From Nitrospirota bacterium (GTDB lineage Bacteria; Nitrospirota; Thermodesulfovibrionia; Thermodesulfovibrionales; UBA6898): 32,748 bases of DNA. Both the position numbers and the translations under genes were made by a program. The notes beneath the pieces were generated by a model, which was not told where the DNA came from, searched no databases, and worked only from the letters and a program-made list of their open reading frames with translations. The stretch covers positions 1-32,748 of the forward strand of contig JACRMT010000021.1 of assembly GCA_016214855.1 (NCBI GenBank). Reading direction: 5' to 3'. Shown here one piece after another: positions 1 to 8,193 of this stretch. The first letter of the stretch is position 1, and every line of letters begins with the position of its first letter.

Positions 1-1
1 C

Positions 2-109
2 CGAGCATTGAAGGGTTATGGGTTATTGCAGAATGTTTACGAAGAAAAACAGTTTGTCGACGGGATTATGAAATGCGAATCGAAGGTGCTTGAAAGGATG
101 GCCGCCTGA
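2..109 (+). CDS. C-terminal end of an unidentified protein (cut by window start)
   Basis: The frame beginning at base 2 is open from the window edge to a TGA at 107-109 and encodes 35 residues ending in VLERMAA. The stretch is amphipathic and charged (YEEKQFVDG...), as expected for the last helix of a soluble enzyme. The other two forward frames read less like protein. It lies 124 nt upstream of the alpha-glucan phosphorylase on the same strand, so a glycosyltransferase or sugar enzyme would fit. Too little is visible to name a family. Confidence 0.5.
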   Translation, partial: RALKGYGLLQNVYEEKQFVDGIMKCESKVLERMAA

Positions 110-233
110 TGGCTTTTTACACACCTATTGACAAGACCTCTAGACTGCAAGCTGCTAGTATTTCCATCTATTTGTGCAGTAATGCCCATACGCATTTGTT
201 TCGTTGTCTGTATGCAGAAATAAAAGGAGACTT

Positions 234-2789
234 ATGAGACCAGTAACGACCTTCCGTGTTATACCAAAGATCCCTGAGAGCATAGAGAAACTGAGAGCGC
301 TTGCCTATAATCTCAACTGGAGCTGGGATTATGAAGCGGTGTCTCTTATCAGGAGAATGGATCATGACATTTGGGAGGAAGCTGACCATAACCCGGTCAA
401 GGTCCTTGGCATGATCAGTCAGGAGCGGCTTGATGAGCTCTCGAAAGACGACGGATTCCTTGCCCATTACCGCAGAGTAACGGAAAAATTTGAGCGGTAC
501 ATGCATGAGCCGAAATGGTATGACAGGCATTTTGGGAAGAAGGATGCGATCATTGCTTATTTTTCACTGGAGTTTGGTATCACCGAGGCGCTGCCCATTT
601 ATTCGGGAGGTCTTGGGATCCTTGCCGGCGACCATCTGAAGTCAGCCTCTGATCTCGGCATCCCCCTTGTCGGTGTCGGGCTCCTTTACCAATGCGGCTA
701 CTTCAGACAGCATCTGAACTATGACGGGTGGCAGGCAGAAAGCTATCCGATCAACGACTTCTACAATATGGCTGTCGAAGAGGTGAAAGACAAGGACGGC
801 AACAATCTCGTCGTGTCGATCGACCTGGCAGGCAGAAAAGTTTATGCAAAGGCATGGCTTGCGAATGTCGGCCGCGTGAGGCTCTACCTCCTGGACACGA
901 ATATCGGCCTTAACGCAGGACCGGATCATGATATAACTGACGAACTGTACGGCGGCGACAATGAAAAAAGAATGCAGCAGGAGATGGTGCTCGGTATCGG
1001 CGGCATCAGGATGCTCAAACAGCTCGGCATCATGCCGGCAGTCTGTCATATGAATGAAGGTCATTCAGCCTTTTTGGGGCTCGAGCGTATCAGGATCCTG
1101 ATGCAGGAACAGAAGATGTCCTTTAAGCAGGCGATAGAGGTCGTACGGGCAGGCGGTGTATTTACCACGCATACGCCGGTGCCTGCCGGCATTGATGTAT
1201 TCCCCTCGGATCTTATGAGGAAATACTTCTTTGACTATGCGAAGGAACTGGGCCTCAGCTGGGACGACTTTCTTGCCCTGGGTGCGGACAGTTATGAGAA
1301 CCGTCACAACGGTTTTTCGATGGCAGCCCTTGCATTTCACCTTTCAGAGCGGGCTAATGGCGTGAGCAAGCTCCATGGGCATGTTTCAAGGAATATCTTC
1401 AGATACATATGGCCCGGGCTTCCCCAGGAAGAGATCCCGATCACATCGATAACAAACGGTATTCACCACAGATCCTGGATATCTCATGATATGGAGTCTC
1501 TCTACTACCGGTACATGGGAGAAAATTGGATCCAGGAGCCGCAGAACATGAACAAAAAGGAGCATGTTGACGAGATACCGGACGAGGAACTCTGGAGGAC
1601 CCATGAGAGGAGAAGGGAAAGGCTGGTATCCTTTGCCCGGAAAAAGCTGAAAAAACAGCTCATCAGGCGCGGGGCTCCGATCACTGAGATCAAGACAGCA
1701 GAAGAGGTCCTCGATCCTGAGATACTTACCATAGGCTTTGCCCGGAGGTTTGCTACGTACAAAAGAGCTGACCTTATCCTGCGTCACCCGGACAGGCTTG
1801 CCCGCATATTGAACAATGAGAGCGCCCCGGTGCAGATCATCTTTTCCGGCAAGGCGCATCCCAGGGACACGCCGGGAAAGGAACTGATCCGGGAGCTTGT
1901 TCACCTTTCCCAGGGCGAGGAGTTCAGAAAGCGCATTGTATTCCTGGAGGACTATGACATTGCGATCGCACGCTACCTCGTGCAGGGCGTTGATGTCTGG
2001 CTCAACACGCCGCGCAGGCTTTACGAGGCATCAGGAACAAGCGGTATGAAGGCAGCTGTCAACGGAGTTCTGAACATGAGTATTCTTGACGGCTGGTGGG
2101 ACGAAGCGTTCAAGGCGGGCATCGGCTGGGCGATCGGCAAAGTGGACGAATACTCTGATATCAACTACCAGTATGATATTGAGGCAAATGCCATCTATGA
2201 CCTGCTCGAGAAGGAGGTTATCCCGCTCTTCTATACCAGAGGCACAGACAAATTGCCCCGCGGCTGGATACATTATATGAAGGAGTCTATCAGGAGTCTT
2301 TATCCGGTGTTTAATACCAACAGGATGGTTATTGAGTATACAGAGCGATGCTACAACATGGCTGAGAGCCGTTTCAACCTTGTCACACAAAACAACTTTG
2401 AAAATGCAAAGGCGCTTGCCGGGTTCAAGGACGGGATAGCCGGGAAGTGGTCAAAGATAAAGATCGAGGATATACGTTCTGATGCCGAGGAAAAGGTGAT
2501 GATCGGACACTGCCTGTCAGTGCTCGCAACCGTGAACCTTGGAGAGATCAACCCTGATCACGTTGATGTGCAGGTCTATCACGGGCTTGTGGATAATACG
2601 GGCATGATCACTGAAGGAGTTTCAGACAGCCTTAAGGACATCAGGAAGCTGAGTGACGGGAAGTATGAGTTCTCGGGCTGCCTTAATTGCACACTGAGCG
2701 GTATGCAGGGATTCTCGATAAGGATCCTGCCGAAGAACGACCTTCTTGAGAATCCCTTTGTGCCCGGCCTTGTCAAATGGGCAGTATAA
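234..2789 (+). CDS. glgP: Alpha-glucan (glycogen/maltodextrin) phosphorylase, GT35 short type
   Basis: A protein of 851 aa that releases glucose-1-phosphate from alpha-1,4-glucans with PLP in the cytoplasm. The start at 234 is chosen over an upstream in-frame start at 204 because AAGGAG sits at 224-229. The N-terminal ~110 residues match the extra domain of the short, non-animal phosphorylases (DUF3417 type; RALAYNLNWSWD). The body has the substrate-site segment YSGGLGILAGDHLKSASDLG and the PLP segment EASGTSGMK, with the cofactor lysine at about residue 606. Full length with no damage. The following thioesterase gene starts 36 nt downstream and is probably co-transcribed. The preceding 124 bp hold no gene; a TTGACA at 128-133 has no well-spaced -10 partner. 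The family is certain; glycogen versus maltodextrin as the preferred substrate cannot be read from sequence. Confidence 0.95.
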   Translation: MRPVTTFRVIPKIPESIEKLRALAYNLNWSWDYEAVSLIRRMDHDIWEEADHNPVKVLGMISQERLDELSKDDGFLAHYRRVTEKFERYMHEPKWYDRHFGKKDAIIAYFSLEFGITEALPIYSGGLGILAGDHLKSASDLGIPLVGVGLLYQCGYFRQHLNYDGWQAESYPINDFYNMAVEEVKDKDGNNLVVSIDLAGRKVYAKAWLANVGRVRLYLLDTNIGLNAGPDHDITDELYGGDNEKRMQQEMVLGIGGIRMLKQLGIMPAVCHMNEGHSAFLGLERIRILMQEQKMSFKQAIEVVRAGGVFTTHTPVPAGIDVFPSDLMRKYFFDYAKELGLSWDDFLALGADSYENRHNGFSMAALAFHLSERANGVSKLHGHVSRNIFRYIWPGLPQEEIPITSITNGIHHRSWISHDMESLYYRYMGENWIQEPQNMNKKEHVDEIPDEELWRTHERRRERLVSFARKKLKKQLIRRGAPITEIKTAEEVLDPEILTIGFARRFATYKRADLILRHPDRLARILNNESAPVQIIFSGKAHPRDTPGKELIRELVHLSQGEEFRKRIVFLEDYDIAIARYLVQGVDVWLNTPRRLYEASGTSGMKAAVNGVLNMSILDGWWDEAFKAGIGWAIGKVDEYSDINYQYDIEANAIYDLLEKEVIPLFYTRGTDKLPRGWIHYMKESIRSLYPVFNTNRMVIEYTERCYNMAESRFNLVTQNNFENAKALAGFKDGIAGKWSKIKIEDIRSDAEEKVMIGHCLSVLATVNLGEINPDHVDVQVYHGLVDNTGMITEGVSDSLKDIRKLSDGKYEFSGCLNCTLSGMQGFSIRILPKNDLLENPFVPGLVKWAV

Positions 2790-2825
2790 AAAGGCAAAGC
2801 GCAACCCTGAGAAAGGAAGAGAATT

Positions 2826-3254
2826 ATGAAGCATACCCTGAAGACGGGGATTGAATCAGAGTTCACATTTCGCATTCCGGAGTCAAAGACCGTTCCGGCC
2901 CTTTATCCCGAATCAGCCGAGTTTCAGGAAATGCCGGAAGTGTTTGCCACCGGCTTTATGGTAGGGTTCCTTGAGTGGGCCTGCATTAAAGCGATAAATC
3001 CTCATCTTGACTGGCCTGGCGAACAGACTGTCGGCACGCATATTGACGTCAGTCATATCGCTGCAACGCCGGTAGGCTTTGACGTAACCGCAAAAGTAAA
3101 ACTGGTCGAGGTTGACGGCAGGCGGCTCTTATTTGAGGTCGAGGCCCATGACGGCATAGACCTGATCTCAAAAGGAACGCACGAGCGCTTTATCATTAAT
3201 AAGGATAAGTTTAACCTGAAGATGACAGAAAAGATCACGAAGAAGGGTTCCTAA
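2826..3254 (+). CDS. FlK-like hotdog-fold acyl-CoA thioesterase
   Basis: A protein of 142 aa resembling fluoroacetyl-CoA thioesterase FlK and its relatives along its length. The segment ATGFMVGFLEWAC carries T42 and E50 at the same numbering as the FlK catalytic Thr42 and Glu50, and H77 in SHIAATPVG corresponds to FlK His76. The tail GTHERFIINKDKFN is also family-typical. Expected activity is hydrolysis of a short acyl-CoA thioester. Most bacteria with FlK-like genes do not meet fluoroacetate, so the natural substrate is unknown. AAGGAAG lies just upstream of ATG 2826. It is the second gene after glgP and probably read through from it. Family assignment is strong; substrate is inference. Confidence 0.8.
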   Translation: MKHTLKTGIESEFTFRIPESKTVPALYPESAEFQEMPEVFATGFMVGFLEWACIKAINPHLDWPGEQTVGTHIDVSHIAATPVGFDVTAKVKLVEVDGRRLLFEVEAHDGIDLISKGTHERFIINKDKFNLKMTEKITKKGS

Positions 3255-3407
3255 CCACAGACCAGTATCAATGGCTTCATGAACACAACTTAATTTTTCT
3301 CAGTACCCTCCTGTGGTATCATTTTTATACATCATTATGCGGTATCCCATTACGCGTGCCCTGCACCCCCGGCCAAGACAAAAAGAAAATATTCCATGGG
3401 AGGTCTC

Positions 3408-4310
3408 ATGTTAAAGCATTTTTCGGTCAGAGATATTCTGAAAGTTCCGGCGAACATCCTTTCGCATGTAGTTATCATCGTGACCAGCGCGGCGATCGCG
3501 CTTTCATTCCCTTACCTTGTCGGATCACTGTCCCATGCCTTTATGACATCCTGGGCGATCATCGGAAATGAGAAGTTATTTCTCCTGATCGCAGAGACTG
3601 TCCTTGCTGTGCTTCTCATTCTTTTTTTCAACTATCTGGGATGGGTCTGGCGGGACAGACGGCTTGCGCGCATTGCACGGACTGCCGGACTTGTATATGC
3701 ATCTACGTCCAGAGCTATCTTTGCGAGACGTCGCAACAGAAAGCTCAAAGAGGATCAGGGTATAGCACGGGATGTGATGGTGATAGGCTCAACCGGCTTC
3801 CGAACTTTCGCGGATCCACGGGGAGATCTTCATGCGGTGATAAAGAACTGCCGAAAAGCAAAGATCATGCTCCTCAATCCGGCAGGTGATGGAGCGATTA
3901 CGCGGGTAAAAAGCATACTTGATCCGGAGATCACGCTTGAGAAGTTCAGGGAACAGATCAAAAGAAGCATCGATCTCCTGAAAGAGCTGAAGGCTGCCCA
4001 GAAAGATATCAGACTTAAACTTTACCAGGATGTGCCGTTCCTGAAGATGGCACTGTCAGGAGACTATCTGTGGGTGAACCATTATCATGCAGGGCTTGAT
4101 GTGCAGGTCATGCCTGAATATGTCTTTGTCCACAATCAGAATCCCGGCAGCCTTTATACCATCTTTTATCAGTATTTTTTGAACCATTGGACTGATCCGC
4201 GAATTCCTGAATATGATCTGGAAACGGATGAGCTTGTCTATCGGGATGCTGCAGGAAACGAGGGGAAAAGGGAGCGTATTGAAGAGATGGAAACGGCTTC
4301 CCTGAACTGA
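3408..4310 (+). CDS. Unknown membrane-anchored protein, two N-terminal TM helices
   Basis: A protein of 300 aa. Two hydrophobic helices lie near residues 18-42 and 55-78, followed by a basic stretch (RDRRLARIAR) that should face the cytoplasm. A soluble C-terminal domain of ~200 residues follows. It opens with MVIGSTGFRTFADP and continues with a segment KIMLLNPAGDGAI and later YLWVNHYHAGLDVQVMPEYVF. The alternation of beta-strands, with His and Asn late in the domain, is loosely reminiscent of phospholipase-D-like folds found in signalling proteins, but no HKD motif is present. ATG 3408 is preferred to ATG 3396 because GGGAGG at 3398-3403 is well spaced for it. It looks monocistronic. I do not recognise the family. 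Confidence 0.7.
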   Translation: MLKHFSVRDILKVPANILSHVVIIVTSAAIALSFPYLVGSLSHAFMTSWAIIGNEKLFLLIAETVLAVLLILFFNYLGWVWRDRRLARIARTAGLVYASTSRAIFARRRNRKLKEDQGIARDVMVIGSTGFRTFADPRGDLHAVIKNCRKAKIMLLNPAGDGAITRVKSILDPEITLEKFREQIKRSIDLLKELKAAQKDIRLKLYQDVPFLKMALSGDYLWVNHYHAGLDVQVMPEYVFVHNQNPGSLYTIFYQYFLNHWTDPRIPEYDLETDELVYRDAAGNEGKRERIEEMETASLN

Positions 4311-4316
4311 ATTGAA

Positions 4317-4349
4317 GAGGGGCAGGCGGTATGTCTTTCCCTGCCCCTC
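4317..4349. terminator. Hairpin between convergent genes
   Basis: A perfect 9-bp stem GAGGGGCAG (4317-4325) / CTGCCCCTC (4341-4349) with a 15-nt loop. It sits in the 63-bp gap where the unknown membrane gene (+) and the GroES-fusion gene (-) converge. No long T-run follows on either strand, so it would be a weak intrinsic terminator or an RNA-stabilising end. Confidence 0.45.
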
Positions 4350-4373
4350 CTGATCACCTGTCTGCGGGCAGTG

Positions 4374-5132
4374 CTATTTCTTTTTTGCGGCTGTCTTCTT
4401 GACAACTTTTTTTGCGGCAGCTTTTTTCGGTGCCGCTGTCTTCTTTGCAACGGTTTTCTTGACGACTTTCTTGGCTGCAGCTTTCTTCGGCGCCGCCTTT
4501 TTCGCTACGGTTTTCTTCACAACTGCCTTCTTTACGGTTTTCTTGGCAACAGCCTTTTTAGCCGGTGCAGTCTTCTTGGGAGCAGCTTTTTTTACGGTTT
4601 TTTTCATTTTTTTGTCCTTTCCTTTTGTCGCTGTTTTTTTCGTGTTAGTCTTAACTTCTGCCTTAGCCTGTTTTATGGTCTTGCTTCTTTTTACAGCTTT
4701 TCTGAATGTTACTTCTGCCTCGAATGTCTTCTTTGTCAAAGCCTTTGTTTTTTCAGCCTGGACCATTGGCGGATGGTCTTTTTTGACTTCAACATGATAC
4801 TGCTTTTTTACTGCGAGTTCGCCGGAGCTCTCGAGAACGCCGAGAATATTGTCCTCCTGAATAAGCGTTATCTCCTCCCCGTCCAGCACAATATTTTTTG
4901 TCATATAATCAATGAACATGACACGCTGACCCGGTTTCAGCACGGTAGGGACGAATAGCTTCTTTTCTTTCTTGCCCTTTTCCTGTTCGAATTTCCCGGG
5001 ACCGACAGCCTCGACAATGCCCTCGGTCGGTTTTGTCCTGGCAGCGTCAGGGATGATTATGCCGCCGCTGGTTCTCTCTTCAGGTTCGCTTCTCTTGATC
5101 AGAACCCAGTCATGAAGTGGTCTAAAAGCCAT
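4374..5132 (-). CDS. GroES-domain protein with long histone-H1-like Lys/Ala-rich tail
   Basis: A protein of 252 aa. Residues 1 to about 102 are a GroES co-chaperonin domain: FRPLHDWVLIKRSE, the mobile-loop region SGGIIIP at about 22-28, VGPGKF, and the C-terminal strand ILGVLE. Ordinary GroES stops near residue 97. Here ~150 residues follow: a linker, then from about residue 165 an almost pure Lys/Ala/Thr/Val/Pro tail of the bacterial H1-like type. The start at 5132 is chosen because AGGAGGT is well placed for it (5141-5147, minus strand). No groEL is adjacent. The GroES part has insertions (EQEKGKKEKKLFVPTV at about 50-63) and may not cap a chaperonin. DNA or polyanion binding by the tail is inference. 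The domain calls are firm, the function is not. Confidence 0.85.
   Translation of the reverse strand: MAFRPLHDWVLIKRSEPEERTSGGIIIPDAARTKPTEGIVEAVGPGKFEQEKGKKEKKLFVPTVLKPGQRVMFIDYMTKNIVLDGEEITLIQEDNILGVLESSGELAVKKQYHVEVKKDHPPMVQAEKTKALTKKTFEAEVTFRKAVKRSKTIKQAKAEVKTNTKKTATKGKDKKMKKTVKKAAPKKTAPAKKAVAKKTVKKAVVKKTVAKKAAPKKAAAKKVVKKTVAKKTAAPKKAAAKKVVKKTAAKKK
4392..4496 (-). repeat. 60-nt-period coding repeat in the Lys/Ala tail
   Basis: The 15-residue unit AAPKKAAAKKVVKKT is encoded twice, at 4452-4496 and 4392-4436. The encoded amino acids are identical while the codons differ (for example GCC GCA versus GCT GCC). The tail has therefore grown by internal duplication, and the unit has since been held at protein level. 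Confidence 0.75.
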
Positions 5133-5165
5133 GTACGATAACCTCCTGCAAAATGGTACTGCTTC

Positions 5166-5199
5166 ATTATACTGCAAGAACCCTTTGACTGACCAGTCA
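5166..5199 (-). promoter_or_regulatory. Promoter with palindromic operator for the GroES-fusion gene
   Basis: On the minus strand a perfect -10 TATAAT lies at 5166-5171, about 33 nt upstream of the start codon. The -35 position (5189-5194) has a poor match and is covered by the inverted repeat TGACT-GACC-AGTCA (5186-5199). Palindromes of this form are typical TetR/AcrR-family operators. A repressor bound here would block RNA polymerase. No TetR gene is in the window. Confidence 0.5.
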
Positions 5200-5350
5200 T
5201 TGGAGCGTTATGCCAAGAATTAATTGAAAGGTGTATTGAATATTCTGCGAAGGTCCCTGTTGTACGGTCAGCTCTGAGAATCCGGATCATGATTCCATAA
5301 GAGCAGAACTATCATTGCATAACAGAGTCTTTAGAAAGACGCTGCCCGGA

Positions 5351-6166
5351 TCAGTTTTCCTTTATGCCGTATTTCTGCTGAAGTTCAGTATTGCCGGCAA
5401 TATTCCTGATATCTCCCGTCTCAATGTTCAGCTCAAAATAGAAGCCTTTCGGCGTGACGCCGTCCGTTGCCGTATAGGTGACAAGGTATGTCTTCTCATC
5501 TGCCTTTCTTGCGATCCAGCCTATGGCCTTGAGTTTATCGGCGTTCTCTTTTGTCCACTTATTGACCAGAGCATCAACGGTTGCAGAACGATCGAGTATG
5601 TGTGATTTTTTTACCGACTCGATTGCCCAGTCAGGAGTTTTCTCAGCGTTCATATCAGGCGCGTCGCTTTTTCTCTCGGGCGACGACTGCTGTGCTGTTG
5701 GCTGCACGGGAGTGGATTGCGATAGCGGAACAGATACGCTTTTTTCAGGCACTGCCATCTGATAGGGTGAGGAGACGGGCGCCACTGCAGGCCGGGGATC
5801 GCTCTTATTTGACCAGAAAAAAAGGCCGGCGACAATAACGATAACAAAGGCAGCTCCCGCGCCAACAGCGATCTTCATGACCGGGGAATTCCCTATGCCG
5901 CTGTCTGCCCCTGCGGATATCTGCCTGAAGACAGTGTATGCATCATTGATCTTCCTGACCCGTTCATCCAGCCTGCCGCGGGAGCGCGCGTCATGAGCAT
6001 CTGCCGGTGTTTTCCACACCTTGATCAGATAGTTATACGTCTGCTCAACCGACTGTGCAGGCGCATCCGCTTTTAATCCGAGCACCTCATAATAGGCATA
6101 TCCGCAGGCACATTTATTCAGTGCACTTTCGTTGGTCTGTCTGCATTGAGGGCATTTCCAAGCCAT
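5351..6166 (-). CDS. Zinc-ribbon / degenerate J-domain membrane protein
   Basis: A protein of 271 aa. Residues 1-22 hold a small zinc ribbon (C5, C8, C19, C21). Residues ~25-82 resemble a DnaJ J-domain (YYEVLGLKADAP... RVRKINDAYTVF), but the catalytic HPD loop is absent; WKTPADAHD stands in its place, so it is unlikely to stimulate an Hsp70. One TM helix spans ~97-118, followed by a Pro/Ser-rich linker and a C-terminal domain of ~95 residues (about 177-271) that ends near ELQQKYGIKEN. The start at 6166 is fixed by AAGGAG just upstream (minus strand). Topology suggests the zinc ribbon and J-like part are inside and the C-terminal domain outside. The 218 bp between this gene and the GroES-fusion start hold only that gene's promoter. 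Exact role unknown. Confidence 0.75.
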   Translation of the reverse strand: MAWKCPQCRQTNESALNKCACGYAYYEVLGLKADAPAQSVEQTYNYLIKVWKTPADAHDARSRGRLDERVRKINDAYTVFRQISAGADSGIGNSPVMKIAVGAGAAFVIVIVAGLFFWSNKSDPRPAVAPVSSPYQMAVPEKSVSVPLSQSTPVQPTAQQSSPERKSDAPDMNAEKTPDWAIESVKKSHILDRSATVDALVNKWTKENADKLKAIGWIARKADEKTYLVTYTATDGVTPKGFYFELNIETGDIRNIAGNTELQQKYGIKEN

Positions 6167-6352
6167 GGTCTGTCTCCTTCTGAAATCATTGTAGCAGACA
6201 GCCGGGAATGCTTCAAATTTTAGAGAATCGCGGTATAATGAAAACATTGGATGTACGATGCATGCGGTGATTTTTGGAGCAGCAGAGCTGCAATAAGATC
6301 GTAACTGGCAGATTTTCATATTTTCTTCATGATAAGGGTATAGGATGAAACC

Positions 6353-7435
6353 ATGAAAAAGATAATTTCGATACTAATCTTGACGCTCATCGGGAGTATT
6401 TCCATGGCTGACGCAGAGCAAAATAAGAAGACTGCAATTAAATGGGAAAAGGCGACTTTTGCAGGGGGCTGCTTCTGGTGCATGGAGCCGCCCTATGAAA
6501 AACTGGAAGGCGTCAAAGAAGTCCTGTCAGGATACACGGGCGGCAGGAAGGTCAATCCGACGTATGAAGAGGTATCTTCCGGCAGTACCGGTCATCTGGA
6601 GTCGATAGAGATTACCTATGATCCCTCCGTGGTCTCCTATGATACATTGCTCGACGTCTTCTGGAGAAATATCGATCCAACAGATGCGGGGGGGCAGTTT
6701 GTCGACAGGGGCGGTCAGTACCGCTCTGCTATCTTCTACCATACCGAGGATCAAAAGAAGGCTGCCGAGGCGTCGAAGCAGAGACTTGCCGGAACAGGCG
6801 TGTTCAGTAAGCCCATAGTTACGGAGATCCTGCCCGCAGCAATATTTTACAAGGCAGAGGAATATCATCAGGACTATTACAAGAAGAATCAGATCAGATA
6901 CAAATTCTACCGGTTCAATTCAGGGAGGGACCAGTTCCTTGAGAAGACATGGAAGGGAAAGGCTGAGATAACGACAACTGCGCAGGGAGCAAAAACATAT
7001 AGGAAACCATCAAAAGAGGAACTGAAGAAGAAGCTTACCCCGATGCAGTACAAGGTGACGCAGGAGGAAGGCACAGAACCAGCTTTCAATAATGAATACG
7101 CTAACAACAAGAAAGAGGGTATTTATGTCGATATTGTCTCGGGCGAACCGCTCTTCAGCTCGCTCGACAAGTATGATTCAGGGACCGGCTGGCCCAGCTT
7201 TACAAGGCCTCTTGAGCCGTCGAATATCGTTGAGAAGACGGACCGGAGCTGGTTCACCACACGCACAGAGGTGAGGTCCAAACAGGGTGATTCGCATCTC
7301 GGACATGTGTTCAGCGACGGTCCGAAGCCGACCGGCCTCAGATACTGCATGAACTCTGCAGCGCTCCGCTTTATCCCAAGGGAAGACCTTGAGAAAGAAG
7401 GATACGGCCAGTACAAGAAGCTGTTTGGAAAGTAG
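6353..7435 (+). CDS. msrAB: Exported bifunctional methionine sulfoxide reductase MsrA-MsrB
   Basis: A protein of 360 aa that repairs Met-S-oxide (MsrA) and Met-R-oxide (MsrB) in proteins. A signal peptide ([14 protein letters not shown], cleavage near residue 21) sends it to the periplasm. The MsrA domain, about residues 33-200, has GGCFWC with catalytic C40 and the EEYHQDYY segment. The MsrB domain, about 215-357, has GTGWPSF and [13 protein letters not shown] with catalytic C332. The paired Zn-binding CxxC motifs of some MsrBs are absent, as in other fused forms. The order MsrA then MsrB is the common one. The ATG at 6353 has AGGAT upstream. The following Smr gene overlaps or abuts it. Confidence 0.95.
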   Translation: MKKIISILILTLIGSISMADAEQNKKTAIKWEKATFAGGCFWCMEPPYEKLEGVKEVLSGYTGGRKVNPTYEEVSSGSTGHLESIEITYDPSVVSYDTLLDVFWRNIDPTDAGGQFVDRGGQYRSAIFYHTEDQKKAAEASKQRLAGTGVFSKPIVTEILPAAIFYKAEEYHQDYYKKNQIRYKFYRFNSGRDQFLEKTWKGKAEITTTAQGAKTYRKPSKEELKKKLTPMQYKVTQEEGTEPAFNNEYANNKKEGIYVDIVSGEPLFSSLDKYDSGTGWPSFTRPLEPSNIVEKTDRSWFTTRTEVRSKQGDSHLGHVFSDGPKPTGLRYCMNSAALRFIPREDLEKEGYGQYKKLFGK

Positions 7436-7439
7436 TTTT

Positions 7440-7736
7440 TTGGAAAGCGATAATAAATCCGAACCAGAGCCCGTTGAATTTCCGATCAACGGGGTTCTTG
7501 ATCTCCACACCTTTCATCCGGGCGAGGTAAAGGATCTGCTTCCTGATTATCTGCATGAATGCAGCATGAAGGGGATTTTCGAAGTACGGATTATCCATGG
7601 AAAGGGCACGGGCGCTCTGCGTGAAACAGTTCACGCTATCCTGAGGAGACTGCCCGAGGTTTCATCATTCAAACTTGCTGATGAAACCGTAGGCAGTTGG
7701 GGTGCGACTGTTGTGGTGCTGAGACCTCTTGATTAA
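7440..7736 (+). CDS. Smr-domain protein (small MutS-related)
   Basis: A protein of about 98 aa consisting almost only of an Smr domain: LDLHTFHPGE (the LDLHG motif) and IIHGKGTGALRE (the HGKG motif), the nucleic-acid nicking or binding signature of the family. No ATG is available. TTG at 7440, preceded by GGAAAG at 7428-7433, follows the msrAB stop by 4 nt. Another in-frame TTG at 7389 would overlap msrAB by 47 nt. Stand-alone Smr proteins act on branched DNA or on mRNA of stalled ribosomes in different organisms; which applies here is unknown. Its end overlaps the convergent AhpD-like gene by 4 nt. Confidence 0.75.
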   Translation: MESDNKSEPEPVEFPINGVLDLHTFHPGEVKDLLPDYLHECSMKGIFEVRIIHGKGTGALRETVHAILRRLPEVSSFKLADETVGSWGATVVVLRPLD

Positions 7737-8167
7737 GACTTCTTTGTCTGTTTTTCCAGTTTCCCCTCGAACTGCTTGAACTTTCTGAAGGCTACGGACA
7801 GCGTGGACGATTCGCAGATGGCTGCCGAGATAAGCATGACATCGAGTATCTCCTCGATGCTTGCGCCTTCTTCCATTGCCCTGCCCATATGCGCATCAAG
7901 GCAGTGTTCGCACCTGAGCGCTGTTGCAGCGCTGATTGCAGCAAGTTCCGCAGTTTTCCTGTCTATTGCAGCCGGTTCCCGGTATACAGACATGCCCTTC
8001 AGCACATAGGGATTAAAGGTTTTGTGCCTCTTCTTTAATGTGCTCAGGAGGAAGCCGAGGTGCCCCCGCTGGTCTTCTATCATCTGAGAAAGGGCATCGG
8101 CCAAGCCCTCATCCTCCATGAGTGTTCTTGCCTGTTTGACCAGTTTCTTTTTATCTTTTTCTGCCAT
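7733..8167 (-). CDS. AhpD-like carboxymuconolactone-decarboxylase family protein
   Basis: A protein of 144 aa, all-helical. It has the AhpD-type redox motif CEHCLDAH (C86, C89, H93) within AISAATALRCEHCLDAHMGRAMEEGAS. Proteins of this type are usually peroxidase partners or alkylhydroperoxidase-like enzymes; true decarboxylases lack the CxxC. GGGGAGG lies 5-11 nt before the ATG, and a perfect TATAAT sits at 8194-8199 on the minus strand. It is convergent with the Smr gene and divergent from the transporter. Together with msrAB it suggests a small oxidative-stress neighbourhood. Confidence 0.85.
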   Translation of the reverse strand: MAEKDKKKLVKQARTLMEDEGLADALSQMIEDQRGHLGFLLSTLKKRHKTFNPYVLKGMSVYREPAAIDRKTAELAAISAATALRCEHCLDAHMGRAMEEGASIEEILDVMLISAAICESSTLSVAFRKFKQFEGKLEKQTKKS

Positions 8168-8193
8168 GCGCTACCTCCCCAATTCTTTTCACG

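Noticed and set aside
128-133. TTGACA upstream of glgP as a promoter
   Set aside because: No -10 at 16-19 bp spacing; TAGTAT lies 22 bp away.
4392-4600. Repeats near 4.4-4.6 kb as a CRISPR or satellite array
   Set aside because: They are in-frame coding repeats of a Lys/Ala tail with no unique spacers.
4371-4958. Long plus-strand open frames antisense to the GroES-fusion tail
   Set aside because: They are Phe/Leu/Cys-rich mirror images of the Lys/Ala codons; the minus strand has the RBS, promoter and a real GroES domain.
5327-5340. GTCTTT-AG-AAAGAC downstream of the zinc-ribbon gene as a terminator
   Set aside because: The stem is only 6 bp with a 2-nt loop and is AT-rich; no T-run on the minus strand.
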